Shown here: positions 59,529-64,000 of the stretch, in pieces
How the letters are laid out: each line of letters starts with the position of its first letter
How positions within the stretch are numbered: the first letter of the stretch is position 1
NCBI GenBank assembly: GCA_964624625.1
Contig: CAZUXW010000001.1
Coordinates: 62,001-126,000, forward strand
Direction of reading: 5' to 3'
Origin: PALSA-1180 sp964624625
GTDB taxonomy: Bacteria; Oederibacteriota; Muellerivitia; Muellerivitales; Muellerivitaceae
Length of the DNA: 64,000 bases
Translations under genes and position numbers: made by a program
Notes under the pieces: generated by a model
Told to the model about the DNA's origin: nothing
The model's input: only the letters and a program-made list of their open reading frames with translations
Database searches by the model: none

Positions 59529-59595
59529 GGGGTTCACTCCCTGGCCAACATTATTGGGGAAATCATGCCGGCCGGATATTCCAAACCATCTCGAT

Positions 59596-60825
59596 TCAAG
59601 CCGGAACCAAGTGGGCGGCCTCAAAGGCTTCCATGTTGGGCTGGATCACCGTGACGCTCTTCAAATGGTCCGCCACCGCTTCCTGGGTCTTGAGGCCGGT
59701 TCCGGTGATGTAGGCCACCGTGACCGCGTCGGGATCGAGTATTTTGGACTCGGCCAGCTTCTTCAGGCAGGCCACCGTCACGCCCCCCGCCGTCTCGGCG
59801 AATATTCCCTCGGTCCTGGCCAGCAGTTTGATGCCCTCCACGATTTCCTCGTCCGTTGCCATCTCCGCGCCGCCGTTCGATTCGGCGATGGTCTTCAAGG
59901 CGTAAAAACCATCAGCCGGATTGCCGATGGCCAGGGACTTGGCGATGGTATTGGGTTTCACAGGCCGGAAGGTATCGGTCTTGGCCTTGTAGGCGGTCGT
60001 CACGGGCGAGCAGCCGGAGGCCTGGGCCGCGAAAACCCTCATTTTCTTGTCGGGAATCAATCCCACCTTGATGAATTCCTGCGTTCCCTTCCAAATTTTG
60101 GTCAAAAGCGAACCGGATGCGACCGGCACCACCACCTGGTCCGGGGCTTTCCAACCCAGCTGTTCCGCCGTTTCAAAGGCCAAGGTCTTCGACCCCTCGG
60201 CGTAATAGGGCCTCATGTTGATATTGACGAAAGCCCATTTGTATTTACCCGCGATCTCGCTGCAAAGCCGGTTGACGTCGTCGTAATTGCCGTTCACTCC
60301 GATCAGGTTCGGATCATAGATGAGCGCCCCGATGACTTTCCCCTTTTCCAGGTTGGAGGGGATGAACACATAGCGCTTGAGTCCGCCCCTGGCACCGTAG
60401 GCCGCCACCGCGTTGGCCAGGTTCCCCGTGGAAGCGCATGCCAAGGTGTCAAAACCCAGTTCCAAGGCCCTTGTCGATGCCACCGCTACCACCCGGTCCT
60501 TGAAGGAATGGGTGGGATTGGCGCAGTCGTTCTTGAGGTAAAGGTTGGAGAGTCCCAGTTCCTTTCCAAGACGGTCCGCCCGGATCAAGGGGGTATAGCC
60601 CTCCTCCAGCGTGTTGTAAACCGTTCCTTCAACGGGAAGCAATTCCCTGTAACGCCAGATGTTCAAGGGACGGGACGCGATTTTTTCCCGCGAAATGTCC
60701 TTTTTGATCTTGTCGTAGTCGTAGGCCGCTTCCAGGGGGCCGAAACAAAACTCACAGACATATTTCGCGGTTTTTTCGTATTCCTGGCCGCACTCACGGC
60801 ACTTCAAGGCTTTGACGTAGCTCAT
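59596..60825 (-). CDS. thrC: Threonine synthase
   Basis: About 409 residues. Converts O-phosphohomoserine to threonine. N-terminal zinc ribbon CRECGQEYEKTAKYVCEFC, PLP lysine in NPTHSFKDRVVAV (about residue 110), phosphate-binding STGNLANAVAAY. Start at ATG 60825 (MSYVKAL). First gene after a SAM-I riboswitch, which is unusual for thrC: it links threonine and methionine branches at O-phosphohomoserine. Confidence 0.95.
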   Translation of the reverse strand: MSYVKALKCRECGQEYEKTAKYVCEFCFGPLEAAYDYDKIKKDISREKIASRPLNIWRYRELLPVEGTVYNTLEEGYTPLIRADRLGKELGLSNLYLKNDCANPTHSFKDRVVAVASTRALELGFDTLACASTGNLANAVAAYGARGGLKRYVFIPSNLEKGKVIGALIYDPNLIGVNGNYDDVNRLCSEIAGKYKWAFVNINMRPYYAEGSKTLAFETAEQLGWKAPDQVVVPVASGSLLTKIWKGTQEFIKVGLIPDKKMRVFAAQASGCSPVTTAYKAKTDTFRPVKPNTIAKSLAIGNPADGFYALKTIAESNGGAEMATDEEIVEGIKLLARTEGIFAETAGGVTVACLKKLAESKILDPDAVTVAYITGTGLKTQEAVADHLKSVTVIQPNMEAFEAAHLVPA

Positions 60826-60964
60826 CCTGGTCTCCTGGCTTGCTCTCGATGGGCCTACACAGTTCCACAATTGGAAATGGGGCTATCGCCCCAAAAATGA
60901 GAACTGCGTCACCCTCATACCTTTGATCGGACTTTGTCCGATATCCCCCAAGGTAAAAGAGGGT

Positions 60965-61137
60965 AAAAAAAAAGGCTTCCATCCTGAGATGGAAGCCTTT
61001 AAGTATCTGGGTTTTCCATCTCTCATCTCACCCCGGTTCATGGTTAAAACCAAGGTAGGAATTGGCACCTGACAACCCTTTCGGGTCCGGTTGCCGTGGC
61101 TTCATAGGGCCTGTCCCTCCGCCACTCTGGATAAGAG
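60965..61137 (-). promoter_or_regulatory. SAM-I (S-box) riboswitch with terminator
   Basis: Minus strand: CUCUUAUCCAGAGUGGCGGA with GGGACAGGCCCUAUGAAGCC and ACGGCAACC, then GGUGCCAAUUCC, closing with GAUGAGAG that pairs with CUCUUAUC (61019-61137). Terminator AAAGGCUUCC..GGAAGCC followed by a T run at 60965-61001. All S-box landmarks are present. Controls thrC and the genes after it. Confidence 0.95.
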
Positions 61138-61154
61138 CGTTAAATTGTCAAACG

Positions 61155-61183
61155 ATAGTACTAAGAGTCCTTTTCCCTGTCAA
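61155..61183 (-). promoter_or_regulatory. Sigma-70-type promoter of thrC operon
   Basis: TTGACA (61183-61178), 17 bases, TACTAT (61160-61155), 18 bases before the S-box. Confidence 0.82.
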
Positions 61184-61217
61184 GACTGCCGTCAAACGCC
61201 AAGTATAACTCTCGAGT

Positions 61218-61490
61218 TACCACGAAGACACGAAGGGCACCAAGAAAAGAAAAACCTATTTATTACAGAACTGTATCTTTTAAAAAGGTAAAAAACGCTT
61301 CATTAATATAAAAACAACAATTCCCGTGAAGAGGACCCATGCCCATTTTGGTATTTTTTTGAAGCCCGCTGCAAAAAAAATATATAAACAAAAAATAAAA
61401 ACGAAGACCCAAACGACACTTACAATATCAACGGGCAACTTGCCCCCTATTTATTTTTATCCTTCTTCGCGCCCTTCGTGTCTTCGTGGT
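61218..61490. mobile_element. Inverted-repeat element carrying a small membrane ORF
   Basis: Perfect 20-base inverted repeats ACCACGAAGACACGAAGGGC (61219-61238) and its complement at 61471-61490. The 230 bases between are AT-rich, unlike the neighbouring genes. They carry a 52-codon frame on the minus strand. Located between greA and the thrC promoter. Confidence 0.75.
61280..61438 (-). CDS. Possible 52-residue membrane protein
   Basis: Frame starting at TTG 61438 with AGGGGG just before it: hydrophobic VSVVWVFVFIFCLYIFFAA, then GFKKIPKWAWVLFTGIV and VFILMKRFLPF, two helices. Base composition AT-rich. It is the only frame in the element. Could be spurious. Confidence 0.4.
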   Translation of the reverse strand: MPVDIVSVVWVFVFIFCLYIFFAAGFKKIPKWAWVLFTGIVVFILMKRFLPF

Positions 61491-61513
61491 TCAATCGGCC
61501 GTATATTTTCGGT

Positions 61514-61993
61514 TTAATCCGCCGCCACTTCGATCTTCAAGATTTGGTATTGGAGCAATCCCGCGGGAACGGTGATGTCCACCTTCTCGCCCACTTTCTT
61601 CCCGATCATTCCCTTGGCGATGGGCGTCCTCAGGGATATTTTGTTTTGGGCGAAATCCGCTTCCTCCTCGCCCACGATCCGGTATTTCTCCTCCTGCTTG
61701 GTCTTCAAGTCCTTGACCGTCACCATGCAGCCGATCGACACGTGCTCCCCGGTGATATTCTCGTCCTCCAGGATGCGGACCCGGGCCAGCTTGTCGCCGA
61801 TCTCGCGGATCCTCGACTCCAAGAGCCCCTGCTCCTGCTTCGCCGCGTCATACTCGGCGTTTTCCTTCAGGTCGCCGTGGGCCCGCGCCTCTTCCAGCGC
61901 CTTGGCGATGAGGGGGCGTTTCACGATCTTCAACTGCTTGAGCTCTTCCTCCAATTTTTCCTTGGTAGCCCGGGAAACCAAAAAATCACTCAT
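61514..61993 (-). CDS. greA: Transcription elongation factor GreA
   Basis: 159 residues. N-terminal coiled coil with the GDLKENAEYDAAKQEQ tip (Asp and Glu that stimulate RNA polymerase cleavage), C-terminal FKBP-like domain (RIVGEEEADFAQNKISLRTPIAKGMIGKKVGEKVDITVPAG). Rescues backtracked polymerase. GAGGAGAAACGC precedes the start. Lies 21 bases after fur. Confidence 0.97.
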   Translation of the reverse strand: MSDFLVSRATKEKLEEELKQLKIVKRPLIAKALEEARAHGDLKENAEYDAAKQEQGLLESRIREIGDKLARVRILEDENITGEHVSIGCMVTVKDLKTKQEEKYRIVGEEEADFAQNKISLRTPIAKGMIGKKVGEKVDITVPAGLLQYQILKIEVAAD

Positions 61994-62014
61994 GCGTTTC
62001 TCCTCATCGGCGAA

Positions 62015-62473
62015 TTACTTGCCGTTCTTCTGGCACTTCTGGCACAGGCCGTAAAGCTGCATCCGGTGGCTCGTGATCTTAAATCCATGCTTCCGGCTGA
62101 CCTGTTCCTGCAGCTCCTCGATCTGCGGGTTCAAAAACTCGATATAAATCCCGCAGTTCGTGCAAATCATGTGATCGTGGTGCTTTCGATCCAACTCCGG
62201 CTCGTATTGAATCCGCCCATCCCCGAAATCCAGCTCCCGGGCCAAGCCGCATTGGGTCATGTGCTTCAAGGTCCGGTAAACCGTCGCGAACCCCACGTTG
62301 GTCTGCTTTTCCTTGGCCTTTTGGTAAAGCTCCTCGGCCGAGACGTGGCCCCGGTGGGCCAGGAAAACCTCCAAAATCAATTCCCGCTGGGCCGTCAGCT
62401 TCAGGTCCTTTTCCTTGAGGTACCTGCTGAAAACCTCGTACTCCCTGCTTTTTTCCTTAATCGAGTTCCTCAT
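62015..62473 (-). CDS. fur: Ferric uptake regulator family protein
   Basis: 152 residues. DNA-binding winged helix with LTAQRELILEVFLAHRGHVSAEELYQKAKEK and VGFATVYRTLKHM, metal ligands in RKHHDHMICTNCG and CQKCQ. Structural zinc pairs CTNC and CQKC. Controls iron, zinc or peroxide genes; the exact subtype is not clear. Confidence 0.93.
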   Translation of the reverse strand: MRNSIKEKSREYEVFSRYLKEKDLKLTAQRELILEVFLAHRGHVSAEELYQKAKEKQTNVGFATVYRTLKHMTQCGLARELDFGDGRIQYEPELDRKHHDHMICTNCGIYIEFLNPQIEELQEQVSRKHGFKITSHRMQLYGLCQKCQKNGK

Positions 62474-62525
62474 AAATAAAAAATCCTTCTCAGTGGCGTT
62501 TCATGGGATTCATGGGAGCCTGGAA

Positions 62526-62960
62526 TCAGTTCAGCATGACCGGCATCAAGACGTTGGAGCGGACGACGTGTTGAAACGCCCCCGCGATGTTATCCGTGGC
62601 GTCGCTGAGGGTTTGAAGGTAATCCTCCTCGACTTCCCGGCTATCGACCAAAAAAGAGGTTTTGAGAAGCACCGACAATTGCCCCTTGATGACCTTGGAA
62701 ACCCTGAGCATTTCGTTCCTGAAATAATCCGGATGGTCCCGGCGCACCCGCTTCACCACTTTGGGGCGCGAGTATTTCTTTTGGTTGAGCGAAATGGAGG
62801 CGATCATCTGGGCAAGGTGGTTTTCCAGCATCGCCCGATCCACGTGCTGTCCATGCACCAGCCGTTCGATTAAGACTTCCAGGTACGAAACATGGGAAAA
62901 AAGTTCCCGATAAAGTTCCAAAAAACTTTCGCGGACATCGGAGTCCTGAGATAAGCCCAT
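62526..62960 (-). CDS. Unknown helical protein
   Basis: 144 residues, nearly all helix (ESFLELYRELFSHVSYLEVLIERLVHG, LENHLAQMIASISLNQKKYS, VEEDYLQTLSDATDNIAGAFQHV). No family known. Upstream of fur by 52 bases. Confidence 0.6.
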   Translation of the reverse strand: MGLSQDSDVRESFLELYRELFSHVSYLEVLIERLVHGQHVDRAMLENHLAQMIASISLNQKKYSRPKVVKRVRRDHPDYFRNEMLRVSKVIKGQLSVLLKTSFLVDSREVEEDYLQTLSDATDNIAGAFQHVVRSNVLMPVMLN

Positions 62961-63060
62961 GGCACCCCCCGATCACTTGTTTAAAAGAGTATACTCCTTT
63001 TCCAGGCTCAAGCCAACCAACCGGCCTTTCCCCTGGAAAGAAAGAACCCCGCCCGGCTTT

Positions 63061-63651
63061 TTACTCCGCCAATAGCTTTTCAACCGCCGCGGTGAACTGT
63101 TCCTCCGGGCGCGCCCCGACAAACGAAAGGGCCACCCTTCCCTTCTTATCGATGAAAAAAGTGGCGGGGATGGGATTGACCCCGTAATTTTGGAGGGTTT
63201 CCAGGCTCGCGAGCCCGACCGGATAGTCGATGTTATAACCAGCCAAAAACTTTTTGAAGTTCTCCCGCGGCTGGTTGTCGTTGATTTCCACCGACAATCC
63301 GACGACTTCCAGGCCCCGGGAGCGGTAGCCGGCGCGGAGCTTGACTAACCCGGGAAGCTCCATGCGGCAGGGCCCGCACCAGGTCGCCCAAAAATCCAGC
63401 ACCACCACCTTCCCCCTCAAGTCGGCCAACCGCAAGGTTGGCGCGGGAAGGGGCGGGACCTTGTTTTTTTTCTTTCCCCCCTGGGGAGGAGCCTGGGGGG
63501 ATGGAGCGGGAACGGGAAGGTTCAAGAAATCGGCTTGGATTTCCGGCGCTTGAATCCGGTCCCCGGCCGGGATCAAACCCAGGCCGCCGTCCCTCGATCC
63601 ACAGCCAACCAGGGATCCCAACCATAGGAATAACACAAACCATTTTTTCAT
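63061..63651 (-). CDS. TlpA-like thioredoxin lipoprotein
   Basis: 196 residues. Lipobox LVGCGS at about residue 14, Pro-rich linker (PVPAPSPQAPPQGGKKK), and a TlpA/ResA-type thioredoxin fold: VVVLDFWATWCGPCRMELPGL (CxxC at WCGPC) and VNPIPATFFIDKKGRVAL. An exported membrane-tethered thiol reductase. Confidence 0.92.
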   Translation of the reverse strand: MKKWFVLFLWLGSLVGCGSRDGGLGLIPAGDRIQAPEIQADFLNLPVPAPSPQAPPQGGKKKNKVPPLPAPTLRLADLRGKVVVLDFWATWCGPCRMELPGLVKLRAGYRSRGLEVVGLSVEINDNQPRENFKKFLAGYNIDYPVGLASLETLQNYGVNPIPATFFIDKKGRVALSFVGARPEEQFTAAVEKLLAE

Positions 63652-63690
63652 GGGTCACTTTCCGGTTCTGGGATTGGAGGCGGTTGTGGT

Positions 63691-64000
63691 TTAAAAGAAG
63701 CCCACGTATTGGACTTTAGCGACTCGGGAAAAAGCCGCGCCATTGTTGATGTCCCTGAAGTCCACACCCACCCTCAGGGGATTATCCACGTTGAAAACCA
63801 CGTTGGCGTTGAATTGCCAAAAAGAAGTCAGGACCTTATCCACCTCCAGGTTAAAGACCAGGGGAGGGGCGACGGCGAAGGAAAGGCCCGAAAAGAGCCC
63901 CAAGTCGCGGCTGGAATTGAAATTATCAAAGCTGACGGCGTTGACCCCCCCATGCACCTGAAGAAAACCCAATTGGGGGAACTCATGGCTGACCACGCCG
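63691..64000 (-). CDS. C-terminal part of an outer-membrane beta-barrel protein (partial)
   Basis: The frame is open at the window end (GVVSHEF upstream of a GTG) and ends in VQYVGFF. Alternating pattern: LGLFSGLSFAVAPPLVFNLEVDKVLTSFWQFNANVVFNVDNPLRVGVDF. The terminal Phe is the barrel signal. Precedes the TlpA-like gene. Confidence 0.65.
   Translation of the reverse strand, partial: GVVSHEFPQLGFLQVHGGVNAVSFDNFNSSRDLGLFSGLSFAVAPPLVFNLEVDKVLTSFWQFNANVVFNVDNPLRVGVDFRDINNGAAFSRVAKVQYVGFF

Noticed and set aside
59527..60900. 457-codon plus-strand frame
   Set aside because: Antisense of thrC; composition typical of an antisense frame in GC-rich DNA.
60794..60982. Leader peptide in the thrC 5' region
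   Set aside because: The 62-codon frame runs through the S-box terminator; no conserved feature or ribosome site.
1..64000. tRNA or rRNA genes
   Set aside because: None recognisable by eye; a tRNA scan could still reveal one in intergenic regions.

Overview
The window looks like part of a metagenome-assembled chromosome from a Gram-negative bacterium of an uncultivated lineage. It has TonB/ExbB/ExbD, an OprP-like porin, beta-barrel proteins, a lipoprotein, type IV pilus PilT, GH57 enzymes and TPR-rich membrane proteins, and a 100-N scaffold gap at 54724-54823. No rRNA or tRNA gene is present, so I do not assign a phylum. Most genes are on the minus strand. MiaE, a 1-Cys peroxiredoxin and Fur suggest contact with oxygen.

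Layout. 1-19.9 kb is housekeeping: pilT (cut by the edge), two large TPR membrane proteins, coaX, birA, nadC, valS, a GerMN protein, an amidase, accA, glgB, a GH57 enzyme and a GT39-like membrane protein. 19.9-29.1 kb is sulfate assimilation: cysN, a GxxExxY gene in an inverted-repeat element, cysD, cysA, cysW, cysT, an HPr-like gene, sbp and a porin. 29.2-36.6 kb carries two small unknown genes, a second sbp, a TonB receptor, tonB-exbD-exbB and a secreted DsrE-like protein. 36.9-38.8 kb has an EAL protein and two unknown proteins. 38.9-48.2 kb holds a family 2A encapsulin operon (cargo cysteine desulfurase, shell, SDR-type protein, serine acetyltransferase, cysteine synthase), a peroxiredoxin, a ThiF-type enzyme and an aldo/keto reductase. 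48.2-56 kb is mixed. 56-61.2 kb is a second sulfur operon behind an S-box (SAM-I) riboswitch: thrC, two unknown genes, a ThiS/MoaD-like carrier, a NIL-domain protein, a degenerate ThiF-like protein and a second cysteine synthase. 61.2-64 kb has greA, fur, an unknown gene, a TlpA-like lipoprotein and the end of a beta-barrel gene.

The main discovery is a set of ten related minus-strand RNA elements, each followed by a terminator hairpin, placed only in front of sulfur-related or adjacent unknown genes (28.6-29.1, 29.6-30.0, 36.0-36.8 and 44.9-46.2 kb). Their core (UUUAA, then CCAACUUGC, then GCUAAAGCGG, around a helix) matches the SAM-II pseudoknot with extended loops. Four leading copies sit directly after a TTGACA-N17-TAnnnT promoter. 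Six more lie downstream, in tandem or between genes, as serial attenuators. In every copy GCGG of the core can pair with CCGC in the 5' arm of the terminator, which suggests a transcriptional OFF switch.

Taken together, the locus appears to couple sulfate or organosulfur uptake (porin, TonB system, two binding proteins, CysTWA), activation (CysDN), cysteine synthesis (SAT, CysK) and sulfur storage in an encapsulin loaded with cysteine desulfurase. One riboswitch regulon would govern this, while a SAM-I riboswitch governs a separate protein-thiocarboxylate/threonine-methionine branch.
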